From Streptomyces tardus (GTDB lineage: Bacteria > Actinomycetota > Actinomycetes > Streptomycetales > Streptomycetaceae), in contig NZ_JAELVF020000001.1 of the NCBI RefSeq assembly GCF_018101125.2, positions 417,189 to 481,188 of the forward strand: a stretch of 64,000 nt of DNA, given 5' to 3'. The position numbers were made by a program, and so were the translations under genes. Within the stretch, counting starts at the first letter, position 1. Each line of letters opens with the position of its first letter. The notes beneath the pieces are model-generated. The model worked only from the letters and a program-made list of their open reading frames with translations, ran no database searches and was not told the origin of the DNA. Positions 16,436-25,444 of the stretch are shown in pieces.

Positions 16436-17422
16436 GTGAGACTTCTTGGTACCGGTTCGCGCCGTGCGGGGGCGGTGGCGCTGACAGCCGGCTCCGTCGT
16501 CGCGTCCGGAGCGCTGCCGGCGTACGCGCAGGGGCCGGAGGAGCAGGCACCGGCGCCAACTCCCCTGCGTACGACCGGACTTGAGCGCGCGGCGCAGCAG
16601 AGCGGCCCCTCGGGGGTGACGGCGAGCGGGGCGTTCCTGCTGGACGGGACGGCGAACCGTGCGCTGTGGGGCAAGGGTGCGGGCGCGAAGCGGGAGATGG
16701 CGAGCACCACCAAGATCATGACGGCGGTGGTCGTGGTGACCGCCAAGGGCGTGGACCTGGGCCGCCGGATCACCATCCGCAAGGAGCACCGGGACTACGT
16801 CGCCAAATGGGGTGCCAGCACGGCGGATCTGCGGACGGGCGACAAGCTCACCGCGCGCCAGCTGCTGTACGGGCTGATGCTCCCCTCGGGCTGCGACGCC
16901 GCGTACGCGTTGGCGGACACGTTCGGCAAGGGCAGCAGCCGGGGCGCACGCACCAAGTCCTTCATCGCGCAGATGAACCGCAAGGCCGCCGAACTGGGCA
17001 TGCGCGACACGAAGTTCGACTCCTTCGACGGCATCTCGAAGTCCGGCAACAACTACTCCACACCGCAGGACCTGGCGAAGCTGACGCGTTACGCGCTCGG
17101 CAGCAAGAACCTGCGGAAGGTCACCGGCGCGACCCGTACGAGCCAGAAGGCGACCAACGGGCGTACGTACACCTGGTACAACACCAACCAGCTGCTCGGC
17201 GCGTACGACGGGGTCGTCGGCGTGAAGACCGGTACCGGCAGCAAGGCGGGCCCGTGCCTGGTGTTCGCGGCGACCCGCGGGCAGCGGACAATGGTGGGCG
17301 TGGTGCTCAACGGCAAGGACCGCTACCGGGACGCGACGCGGATGCTGGACTGGGCGTTCAAGCAGAAGACCGCCTCGCCGCTGGAGCTGCGGCTGCTGCC
17401 GCGCGGCGTGCAGCGCGACTGA
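16436..17422 (+). CDS. D-alanyl-D-alanine carboxypeptidase (serine-type, PBP family S11)
   Basis: A 328-residue secreted enzyme that trims the terminal D-Ala of peptidoglycan stem peptides. I chose GTG 16436 because of the GGAGG six bases upstream and because it puts the signal peptide (MRLLGTGSRR plus hydrophobic GAVALTAGSVVASGALP, cleavage after AYAQ) at the N-terminus. Catalytic motifs are complete: SxxK as STTK at 90-93, SxN as SGC at 151-153 (Cys instead of Asn is common in Streptomyces homologues) and KTG at 264-266. A membrane-anchoring C-terminal helix is not evident, so the protein may be released into the wall. A 14-bp hairpin ends the transcript. Confidence 0.95.
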   Translation: MRLLGTGSRRAGAVALTAGSVVASGALPAYAQGPEEQAPAPTPLRTTGLERAAQQSGPSGVTASGAFLLDGTANRALWGKGAGAKREMASTTKIMTAVVVVTAKGVDLGRRITIRKEHRDYVAKWGASTADLRTGDKLTARQLLYGLMLPSGCDAAYALADTFGKGSSRGARTKSFIAQMNRKAAELGMRDTKFDSFDGISKSGNNYSTPQDLAKLTRYALGSKNLRKVTGATRTSQKATNGRTYTWYNTNQLLGAYDGVVGVKTGTGSKAGPCLVFAATRGQRTMVGVVLNGKDRYRDATRMLDWAFKQKTASPLELRLLPRGVQRD

Positions 17423-17870
17423 TCCGCCGCCGCCACCCGTCCTGCGGTCCGTAGTCCGTCACCCGAGATCCGCAGTCCGGCAGTCCGGCAGTCCGGCAGT
17501 CCGCGGCCGAACCGCCGATACAGCCGTCGGGGCCGCGGCTCCGGTGGTACGCGTACGGGCACCTCCGCACGCGTACCACCGGCGGATCCCCCGGCCGCAC
17601 CACCCGCGGTACGACCCGTCGCCGCCTCGGCGCAGCGGTCGGCCTTCACGCTGAACCGCGTTGCGGGACCAGCCTGTTGGTCGCCGAGGAACGCTGGTGC
17701 GAGCGACGCCCACGGCGTACTGGCTGCTCACGCCCGGCAGCCCGCCCCTTGTCTACTCCTGCGCACTGCGCGGCACCTGCCGCTCGACAGGCGGCAGTTG
17801 CGTCTGTCGGTAGCCGGCTGACTCGTCAACTCCGCTTGTGAGAAGCACCGTTGGGGGTAGGCGAACAGGG
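17423..17870. other. Intergenic region with short tandem repeats and a hairpin
   Basis: No convincing gene. At about 17470-17503 an 8-bp unit (GCAGTCCG) is repeated four times in tandem. A 14-bp hairpin (arms 17541-17554 and 17569-17582) probably terminates the carboxypeptidase transcript. Confidence 0.6.
17541..17582 (+). terminator. Hairpin after the D,D-carboxypeptidase gene
   Basis: Perfect 14-bp arms 17541-17554 and 17569-17582, loop 14 bases, containing ACGCGT at the inner end. It lies 118 bases after the stop codon with no U-tract. Confidence 0.5.
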
Positions 17871-18119
17871 ATGTACGGCGACTCGGGGCCGTGGTACCAC
17901 TGCCGCATGAAGAGCTACCGCACCAAGGACGGCCACACCGTGAGCTTCGGCAGCAGGGTGTGGGCGATCAACGGGCAAGGCCCCTTCACTCTCGTCAAGC
18001 CCACCTCCGCACCACCCGGATGGGTCTGCATGGTGAGCAACGACGGCGCGGACCAGCGCCTGTGCGCTCCCGGCGACGTCGGCATCTACTACAACCGGGA
18101 CCGGCAGGTTGAGGTCTGA
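17871..18119 (+). CDS. Small hypothetical protein
   Basis: An 82-residue protein if ATG 17871 is used (GGGGGTAGG about 12 bases upstream); ATG 17907, giving 70 residues, is equally possible. The sequence RTKDGHTVSFGSRVWAINGQ, then PPGWVCMVSNDGADQRLCA looks like a small beta-rich domain with two cysteines. There is no signal peptide and no family I can name. Confidence 0.5.
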   Translation: MYGDSGPWYHCRMKSYRTKDGHTVSFGSRVWAINGQGPFTLVKPTSAPPGWVCMVSNDGADQRLCAPGDVGIYYNRDRQVEV

Positions 18120-18246
18120 GCGCGCGTTCCGCGCAACGGGGGCCACGCACGAACGAGCAGCAGCGCTACGGCGCACCGAACCTACGGGCCCCAAGGCGGA
18201 ACGGGCCAACGGGCCAGCAGAGACGTAGGTCGAGCGGGGAGGCTCT

Positions 18247-18624
18247 GTGACTGAACGGATTTCTCCGCCGGGCCCCGGAGGAGCGACAGCACCCCACGAG
18301 GTCGCCCTGACGGTATCGGCGCCGGGCGAGGTCGGTCCGCTGTACCGCCGGCTGCGCGGCCTTCCGGATCTGACCGTGGTCCGGCAGCGCGCCCGTCCCG
18401 CTGCGGGTGAGCTGGGCGTCGCCGAGGTGCTTCAGCTTCTGGTGCCCTCCTCCGCGGTGCTCGCGGTCGCGATCCGCACGCTGCCGGCGTTCATTCGCTC
18501 GCGGCGGTCGTCCGTGACCGTGACGATGACCAGGGGGGACGAGACGGTGACCGTGACCGGCACGAACCTCCACGACCCCGCCCAGGCCCTGGAGTTCGCC
18601 AACCGGCTGCTGCCCCGTGACTGA
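18247..18624 (+). CDS. EACC1-type effector-associated constant component
   Basis: A 125-residue protein; GTG 18247 gives the compact product and overlaps the next gene by 8 bases. The sequence VSAPGEVGPLYRRLRGLPDL, PSSAVLAVAIRTLPAFIRSR, TVTMTRGDETVTVTGTN and LEFANRLLP matches the EACC1 (effector-associated constant component 1) family: a short alpha/beta domain with a membrane-like central helix. In the classification of NTP-dependent conflict systems, EACC1 genes accompany variable effector genes such as caspase- or trypsin-like proteases. The coupled caspase gene downstream fits exactly. Confidence 0.82.
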   Translation: MTERISPPGPGGATAPHEVALTVSAPGEVGPLYRRLRGLPDLTVVRQRARPAAGELGVAEVLQLLVPSSAVLAVAIRTLPAFIRSRRSSVTVTMTRGDETVTVTGTNLHDPAQALEFANRLLPRD

Positions 18625-20269
18625 TTCGGAAGCCGGGGACCTCTCCCGGTCGCGCGCCGTCCTCATGGGCACCTGGGACTACCGGGACTTCGACCGGGTG
18701 CTCGCGGTGCAGCGCAGCTTCGACCGGATGCGCAGCCTCCTCCTGGACCCGGTCTGCGGGCCGTGGCCCGAGGAGTCCCTCGTGACGTTCGAGAACCTCG
18801 CCACGCTCGGCACCGCCCATGTGAAGCTCATCGAGGCCTTCCTCGACGCCAAGGACGTCGCGTTCTTCTACTACGTCGGCCACGGGATCTACGACCACCG
18901 CGAGCGGCTCTGTCTCACCGTCGGCGACAGCAGGATCGACGCCCCCTTCACCGCCGCCACCTCGCTGCCGTTCGAGGCGGTGCGGGACGCGTTCCGCTCC
19001 AGCGACGCGACCGTCAAGATCGCGGTGCTCGACTGCTGCTCGGCCGGGCTCGCCACCGAGGAGTACGGCCGCCTCTCCGCGACCCGGGTGCCTCCGGTGG
19101 CCGGCGCGTATCTGCTGATGAGCAGCAGCGCGTACGAGGCGTCCTGGCACCAGCTGGAGGAGGTCGCGGACGCACAGACGTACTTCACCCGGGCCCTGGT
19201 GGACACCGTGCGGGAAGGCATCCCCGGCGCACCGGCGGGCCTGACACTCGACCACCTCTTCCGGGTGGTCGCCGACCGGCTCGTCGAGGACGGCAGACCC
19301 GAACCGGGACGCCGCATCGCGGACCACGCGGCGGGCTGGGTGTTCGCCCGCAACAACGCCCCCGTCGGCCAGCCGGATCCGGGCGCGGACCCGGCGGACG
19401 TCTACCGGGAGGCGTACCGCCGGGAGACCGAGGAGGGCGTCGAGCAACTACCGGTGATCGCTGCCACGTACCGCGCAGCCGCCGAGGCCGGGCATGCTCC
19501 CTCGATGAACCGGCTGGGGCAGATCGACGAGGGCCGGGTGCAGGCGAGGATGCAGGGATCGGAACCGGGCCCGATCGACGGGGCGGCGCTGTTGAGCGCC
19601 ACCCAGTGGTACACCCGGGCGTCCGAGGCCGGCGACCCGGTCGGCCCGCTGCATCTCGGGCAGCTCTACGAGGAGCAGTACGGGGACGGCGAGCAGGCGC
19701 TGTACTGGAACGGGCTCGCCGCCCGCCGGGGCAACAGCGCGGCACGTGAGCAGATGACCGGGCTGGAGCAGCGCCTTCGCCTCGGGATCGACGTCTCCCG
19801 GCGGCCCGGCGGCCGAGACGACGCGGACCGGACGGCCGGGGCTGCGACCGCGCGGGGATCGGAGAGAGTACGGGAGCGGGCGGGCGAAACGGAAGCCCCA
19901 CGGGCGCCGGGGACGGCACAGAAGCCGGCGGCCGGGGGGCGCGGCACCGTTGCCGGAATCGCCCAAGAGGTGCTGCACCAGCGGTGGTTGGCCGATTGGG
20001 ACGGCAGCGCACCGCTGGCGACCGCCGACTGCCTCGACGTCCTCGCGGACGCCTGCGGAGGGGCGTTCGGCGAGTGGTCGACGCTCGGCGAGGCGGAGGG
20101 GGCCCGCGTGCTCGCCGACTTCCTCGCGCAGCTGCCGCGCCGGTCCGAGCTCGCGCGCACCGCCCGCCGGTACTACGAGGCCGTCGGCCCGGGCAACCTG
20201 CGCGCCCACGCCGCTCGGCTGCCGGACCGCGCAGGTCAACCCCAACCGAACCACCGGACACGGGAGTAG
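18617..20269 (+). CDS. Caspase-fold (C14) protease with SEL1-like repeats
   Basis: A 550-residue protein, GTG 18617, overlapping the EACC1 stop. Residues 10-240 form a caspase-like p20 domain: LMGTWDYRDFDRVLAVQ, the histidine in FFYYVGHGIYD (H89) and the cysteine in VLDCCSAG (C141 or C140). The middle has Sel1/TPR-like repeats (AAEAGHAPSMNRLGQI, WYTRASEAGDPVGPLHLGQLY, ARRGNSAAREQM). After a charged linker comes a helical C-terminal domain (EVLHQRWLADWDGSAPLATA) that may be an effector-associated adaptor. Bacterial caspases in such cassettes are thought to cleave proteins when an infection signal is sensed, leading to cell death. The substrate and trigger are unknown. Confidence 0.85.
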   Translation: MTDSEAGDLSRSRAVLMGTWDYRDFDRVLAVQRSFDRMRSLLLDPVCGPWPEESLVTFENLATLGTAHVKLIEAFLDAKDVAFFYYVGHGIYDHRERLCLTVGDSRIDAPFTAATSLPFEAVRDAFRSSDATVKIAVLDCCSAGLATEEYGRLSATRVPPVAGAYLLMSSSAYEASWHQLEEVADAQTYFTRALVDTVREGIPGAPAGLTLDHLFRVVADRLVEDGRPEPGRRIADHAAGWVFARNNAPVGQPDPGADPADVYREAYRRETEEGVEQLPVIAATYRAAAEAGHAPSMNRLGQIDEGRVQARMQGSEPGPIDGAALLSATQWYTRASEAGDPVGPLHLGQLYEEQYGDGEQALYWNGLAARRGNSAAREQMTGLEQRLRLGIDVSRRPGGRDDADRTAGAATARGSERVRERAGETEAPRAPGTAQKPAAGGRGTVAGIAQEVLHQRWLADWDGSAPLATADCLDVLADACGGAFGEWSTLGEAEGARVLADFLAQLPRRSELARTARRYYEAVGPGNLRAHAARLPDRAGQPQPNHRTRE

Positions 20270-20273
20270 TGAC

Positions 20274-20561
20274 ATGACGATCCCGGAGATCAACTCGGCA
20301 CTGCGGAGTTCCCTCCGAAGCCACCGGTTCTCACTCCGGCCGGAGCCCGACACGCGGCCCGGCGAGGAGAAGGTCCACCTCGTGCTGGACGACGGCACGG
20401 AGACCTTCCACGCGGGCTGGGTGGGGCACCGTCGCGGGCTGTGGACCGCGTACGCCGTCGTACGGCCGGGCGGGCTCTTCCGCACGGAGGAGTTCGGTCG
20501 GTACGAGTCGTTCGAGGACGCCGTTCTCGATGTCCTCATGAGCTTCACCCACGTCGAGTAG
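20274..20561 (+). CDS. Small protein of the caspase cassette, unknown function
   Basis: A 95-residue protein starting at ATG 20274, five bases after the caspase stop. It looks like a single beta-rich domain: VHLVLDDGTETFHAGW, RRGLWTAYAVVRPGGLF, EFGRYESFEDAVLDVLMSF. There is no signal peptide or catalytic motif. Tight spacing places it in the EACC1-caspase operon, where a regulatory or adaptor role is possible. Confidence 0.65.
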   Translation: MTIPEINSALRSSLRSHRFSLRPEPDTRPGEEKVHLVLDDGTETFHAGWVGHRRGLWTAYAVVRPGGLFRTEEFGRYESFEDAVLDVLMSFTHVE

Positions 20562-20572
20562 GAGGCGCCGAA

Positions 20573-21016
20573 GTGCGTGTCGAACCGCGGTTCCGCGAAC
20601 AGATCAGCTGCCTCGTCCGCAAGGTTCGCAGGGCGAAGGCGCTCGACCAGGCGCTCTCCCCCGAGGACCGGGTCGCCTTCAACGACTTCCTCGTCTCGGT
20701 GGTCGCCGTGCTGCTCTCGCCGCGGCTGGGGGAACGGTGCGGGGTCGGTGAACTCGCGGCGTTCAGCAGCGAGGTCGCCCACCGGCACCGCGCCGAGGGG
20801 CGGCCCGTCAACGACTTCGTGGTGGAGGAGGTCCTCCGCCGGGTCCACGGGGTGCCGACCCTCTTCTGCTCGCGGCCGGTCCCCGAGTACGCCGTGTCGG
20901 CCGCCGGCGGGGCGGTCGTGCGGTACGTCAACAACACGGACCCCGCCGTCGCCACCGATATCGACCGCCTCCTCGACGCCGCCGAGGAGCTCCACCGCCG
21001 TCGCACCGGACGCTGA
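20573..21016 (+). CDS. Helical protein of the caspase cassette, unknown function
   Basis: A 147-residue, mainly helical protein. GTG 20573 is preceded by GGAGG eight bases upstream and lies 11 bases after the previous gene. The ORF continues through LVRKVRRAKALDQALSPEDR, FNDFLVSVVAVLLSPRLG and TDIDRLLDAAEELHRRR. I recognise no family. Being the last gene of the four-gene EACC1-caspase unit, it may be an adaptor, inhibitor or substrate. Confidence 0.65.
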   Translation: MRVEPRFREQISCLVRKVRRAKALDQALSPEDRVAFNDFLVSVVAVLLSPRLGERCGVGELAAFSSEVAHRHRAEGRPVNDFVVEEVLRRVHGVPTLFCSRPVPEYAVSAAGGAVVRYVNNTDPAVATDIDRLLDAAEELHRRRTGR

Positions 21017-21155
21017 ACTCACCGGCCGCCGAAGCTCGCCATAAGCGCACCTCGCGCACGTGTTCCGGGTGGGGCGGGCCGGCCCGCGGGGTCGGTCCGG
21101 TGGGAGCGGAGCACGGCGGGCCGCGGTTGTCAGTGGGTCGCGCTAGCGTTCGGGT

Positions 21156-21584
21156 GTGATCGGAGCTGACGAGGTGCGGGCGCGTTTCACGGCGGGCGGC
21201 GAGCGCTACCCGCTGCTGACCGTCGAGGAGTTCTTCCGGGGCAACGACGCCGAGGAGTCGATCGCTCCGAACCAGTACGGTTTCGGGAGGCCGGAGTTGG
21301 CGGAGATCGGGAGCCGGCTGTGGTCGTTCGCCGAGGACCCGGCGGTGGCCTGGACACGGGTGCAGCCGCACGAGGAGATGTTCTGGAGCGAGAGCGGCGA
21401 GCTCTCGGCGGAGGGGGTGACGATGTGCACCGCCCTCGCCGAGGAGCAGGTCGACGCACGCCTCGATGTCGAACTCCTCATGTCGGAGGGTGTGTTCGAG
21501 GGCCTGGCCTACCCGCTCGAGGACTTCTGCGGGATGCCGGAGGTGCCTGCGGGGCACCGCGTACTGTCGCTGGTCTGGGACTGA
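21156..21584 (+). CDS. Hypothetical acidic protein
   Basis: A 142-residue protein with a GTG start at 21156. It is acidic, with WSFAEDPAVAWTRVQPHEEM, ALAEEQVDARLDVELLMSEG and a Trp-Asp C-terminus. It has no signal peptide and no transmembrane segment. Size and composition resemble immunity or antitoxin-like proteins, but no toxin lies nearby. It is 49 bases upstream of another small gene. Confidence 0.6.
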   Translation: MIGADEVRARFTAGGERYPLLTVEEFFRGNDAEESIAPNQYGFGRPELAEIGSRLWSFAEDPAVAWTRVQPHEEMFWSESGELSAEGVTMCTALAEEQVDARLDVELLMSEGVFEGLAYPLEDFCGMPEVPAGHRVLSLVWD

Positions 21585-21633
21585 GCCGAGGCACAAGAGG
21601 GTCCGCGGCGCACTGAGGACGAGGAGAGCACGG

Positions 21634-22020
21634 ATGGAGCACCGGCCTGGTGTGGACGCGGGTGCGGTACGGGCGTGCATCGTGCTGCGCCAAGTACCCG
21701 ACCTGCGAGGGCTGTTCGCCCTGCACCGGCTGCTCGGGCTGGGGATCGCGGAGGTTCGCGAGCGCGTCGGTGCCGAGGAGCCGCTGGTCGAGCTGGAGCT
21801 GTTCGGCAACGACGGCGCCGCGGTCGCCGAAAGCCTGCGGACGACGCTCGACCTGGTCGAGGGGCTGGACCACTCGGTCCACGAGTGCGCGGCCGGCGAG
21901 AGACCCGGACCGGCCAACCGGATCGACGGGCAGGTACTGCGGAACGCCCTGGCGAGCATCACGGCGGACGTGCCGCCCGACTGCCCCGTCACGCCGCGGA
22001 CCGAGTCGGACCCGTCGTAG
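21634..22020 (+). CDS. Hypothetical small protein
   Basis: A 128-residue protein; ATG 21634 follows GAGGAGAG at good spacing. The core reads CIVLRQVPDLRGLFALHRLL, GIAEVRERVGAEEPLVEL, ELFGNDGAAVAESLRTTLDL, an alpha/beta arrangement that might be a small regulatory domain resembling ribosomal L7/L12-like or degradation-adaptor folds. This is a weak impression. It is probably co-transcribed with the gene at 21156. Confidence 0.55.
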   Translation: MEHRPGVDAGAVRACIVLRQVPDLRGLFALHRLLGLGIAEVRERVGAEEPLVELELFGNDGAAVAESLRTTLDLVEGLDHSVHECAAGERPGPANRIDGQVLRNALASITADVPPDCPVTPRTESDPS

Positions 22021-22104
22021 ACGCCTCATCGTCACGGCGGGGGTCGCGCGGCTGAACGTCCTCGGGGAGTCAACTCCCGCGCCTGCGGCGCCTACTCGCC
22101 CGGT

Positions 22105-22728
22105 TCAATCCGCCGCCGGAGTGCCTGTCGTGCCGACGACCGGGAGGAGGAACGCGTTCTCGTACTCGCGGCGGGCGGCCCTGGTGCGGGCGACTCTCAA
22201 CCGGCGGGCGCCCGGGGTGAGTTCGAGACCGAGGTCGGGTCCGGGGCTCGCACCGGAGCTCTCGCCGGCGCGCGGGCCGAGTGCCGGATCGTCGAGGCCG
22301 AAGAAGCCGGTGTCACAGGAGTTGGCGCCGAGCGGGAAGGAGCCGTCTCGCAGGCGCTCCACCAGGGTGGTGCAGTAGCCGAGGAGGTGCTCGAACTCCT
22401 CCGGCCGGTGGGTGACTTCGGTGGCGTACTGCTCACGGAGGGCGTGCTGTTCGTCAGCGTGGTGGATGCGGGCGGCGTCGTCCAGCTCCCAGAACATCCG
22501 CAGCGCCAGTGCCCGGTCGCAGCGGGGGTGTCGCACCACGGCCAGCGGCACGGCGAAACCGTCGTCCCAGTTGTGGGCGCTCATCAGCTCCCACAGCAGG
22601 GTCTCGTCGGCCAGCGACCGTACGCGTTCGGGGAGTTCGGCGTGGATGCGACGACGTTCGTCCTCGTTCGGCGTCTCGTTCGGCGTGTCGCACTCGTGGT
22701 GCAGGATGCGCTCGACATCGGGATGCAT
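22105..22728 (-). CDS. DUF4274 domain protein
   Basis: A 207-residue protein starting at ATG 22728 (MHPDVERILHHE). The middle contains LLWELMSAHNWDDGFAVPLA and RHPRCDRALALRMFWELDDA, the hallmark of DUF4274. Such proteins are scattered in bacteria, sometimes beside polymorphic toxins, and have no known function. The C-terminal part is Gly/Pro-rich and variable. The ORF extends further upstream into repeat-containing DNA, which I consider non-coding. Confidence 0.75.
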   Translation of the reverse strand: MHPDVERILHHECDTPNETPNEDERRRIHAELPERVRSLADETLLWELMSAHNWDDGFAVPLAVVRHPRCDRALALRMFWELDDAARIHHADEQHALREQYATEVTHRPEEFEHLLGYCTTLVERLRDGSFPLGANSCDTGFFGLDDPALGPRAGESSGASPGPDLGLELTPGARRLRVARTRAARREYENAFLLPVVGTTGTPAAD

Positions 22729-23086
22729 GTGCCCGTCCTCGGGTCGTGATCCCGCCGAGGCTACCGGCCACCCGTGCACGGGCAAACGCGGCCCGTCCGG
22801 CGCCCGAACGCCGACCGGGCGGGGCGGGGTTGCGGGCGTGACCGTCCGCAGAAGCGGTCCTCGGAGACCGTGCGCACAGGCCCTTCGCGCAGACGGCTCA
22901 CGGAGACGGCCCCGCACTCTGTTCGCGCAAGCGGTTCTCGCAGGCCGTCCGCGCAAGCGGTTCTCGCAGGCCGTCCGTGCAAGCGGTTCTCGGCGGTGGG
23001 GAACGCGCAAGGGTCCCGTGTCGGCCGCGAGGCGGACACGGGACCCTCTCGGTGCAGTGCTGACGGGGTCAGCGGGTCACCACGGT
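22729..23086. other. Intergenic region with 26-bp tandem repeats
   Basis: No gene. From about 22922 to 22999 a 26-bp unit containing GCGCAAGCGGTTCTCGCAGG is present almost three times, with diverged half-copies upstream from about 22850. A terminator hairpin for the trypsin gene follows at 23011-23046. Confidence 0.65.
23011..23046 (-). terminator. Hairpin after the trypsin gene
   Basis: Perfect 12-bp arms 23011-23022 and 23035-23046 with a 12-base loop, 41 bases downstream of the minus-strand trypsin stop. Confidence 0.65.
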
Positions 23087-24246
<1,160 letters not shown>

Positions 24247-25155
24247 ATGGTGACACTCAGTGAGATCCTTCCGGTCGAGGCCGTACGGCTCGGGGTTTCG
24301 TCCCGGGACTGGCGCGATGCCGTCCAGTCGGCGGGCGAGCTGCTGACGCTGACGGGTACGAGCACCGACGAGTACACCGCGGAGATGATCCGCAACGTCG
24401 AGGAGAACGGCCCGTACATCGTCATCGCTCCCGGCTTCGCCTTCGCACACGCCCGCCCCTCCCCCGCGGTGCTCCGTACGGGGATGTCCTGGGTACGGCT
24501 GGACGAGCCGGTGGAGTTCGGCCACGAATCGAATGATCCGGTGGAACTGGTCGTCGCGCTGGCGGCCCGGGACGCGTCCGAACACACCGCCGCCATGGGC
24601 AGTCTGGCCCGTCTGCTCGCCGACGAGGGACGCGCCGCACAGCTGCGCGCGGCCCGTACGCCGCGGGAACTGCACGCGCTGCTGAGCGGACAGGAGGGCA
24701 CGGACCGCCCGGGGGCGGACGCGAGCCGGCCGGCGTCCGGCGCGAACCACGGCGCGGTGCGGACCGGCCCGGCTGCCGAAAGCCCCGCCGCGCACGGGGA
24801 CTCGGCGGACAGCGACGCCCGCCCGGCGGGAGGGAGCGGGCCACGGCCCTCCGCACAGTCACCCGCAGGGGTGCACAAGATCCTCACCGTCTGCGGAAAC
24901 GGCGTCGGCACCAGCCTCTTCCTCAAGAACACCCTGGAGCAGGTGCTCGACCGCTGGGGCTGGAGCCCGTACGTCAACGTCGAGGCCACGGACACCATTT
25001 CGGCGCGCGGCAAGGCCTCGGAGGCGGTCGCCCTCTACACCTCGCGCGAGATCGCCCGCGCGCTCGGTGACCTCGGCGTGCCGGTGAAGGTCGTGGAGGA
25101 CTTCACCAGCACCCGCGAGGTCGACGCCGTACTCCGCGACACCTACGACGTGTAG
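24247..25155 (+). CDS. Ascorbate-type PTS EIIA-EIIB fusion protein
   Basis: A 302-residue cytoplasmic phosphotransferase. Residues 1-150 are an EIIA of the mannitol/ascorbate type with the phosphorylated histidine in FAFAHARPSP (H68). A 60-residue Gly/Ala/Ser-rich linker follows. Residues 208-302 are a Lac/Gat-type EIIB with the P-loop KILTVCGNGVGTSLF and the phosphorylated C216. The two domains pass phosphate from HPr to the sugar carried by the EIIC encoded 290 bases downstream. UlaC and UlaB are separate proteins in E. coli; here they are fused. The ATG at 24247 lacks a strong ribosome binding site. Confidence 0.9.
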   Translation: MVTLSEILPVEAVRLGVSSRDWRDAVQSAGELLTLTGTSTDEYTAEMIRNVEENGPYIVIAPGFAFAHARPSPAVLRTGMSWVRLDEPVEFGHESNDPVELVVALAARDASEHTAAMGSLARLLADEGRAAQLRAARTPRELHALLSGQEGTDRPGADASRPASGANHGAVRTGPAAESPAAHGDSADSDARPAGGSGPRPSAQSPAGVHKILTVCGNGVGTSLFLKNTLEQVLDRWGWSPYVNVEATDTISARGKASEAVALYTSREIARALGDLGVPVKVVEDFTSTREVDAVLRDTYDV

Positions 25156-25444
25156 CGCGGCGGCCCGGCAGCACCCCCGGCCTCGCACCACGTCCCGACC
25201 CCGGCGTCCGGCATTCGGCATCCGGCGCCCGGCGCCCGGCGTCCGGCGTCCGGCGTCCGGCGTCAAGTCCCGGCCCTGCGGCGTCTCGTGCGCACGACGG
25301 CGCACCGCGCGGGGCAACCAGCTGCTCGGGAGAGCCGGAAGCTCCCGGGCGAACGAAGCACTCCGCACCGCCTCTCCCCGGCCCGTCGGCACCACGCCCC
25401 GCGACGGGCGGGCACACACCACGGAGCAGAACGGAACCCCACTC
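25156..25444. repeat. Short tandem repeats between the PTS genes
   Basis: From about 25201 to 25264 a 7-bp unit (CCGGCGT and variants CCGGCGC, CCGGCAT) is repeated about nine times. The rest of the gap shows no gene. The repeats could form structure in the EIIAB-EIIC mRNA. Confidence 0.6.

Noticed and set aside
25201..25264. CRISPR-like array from regularly repeated short units
   Set aside because: The units are 7 bp and directly adjacent without spacers, so they are a simple tandem repeat.
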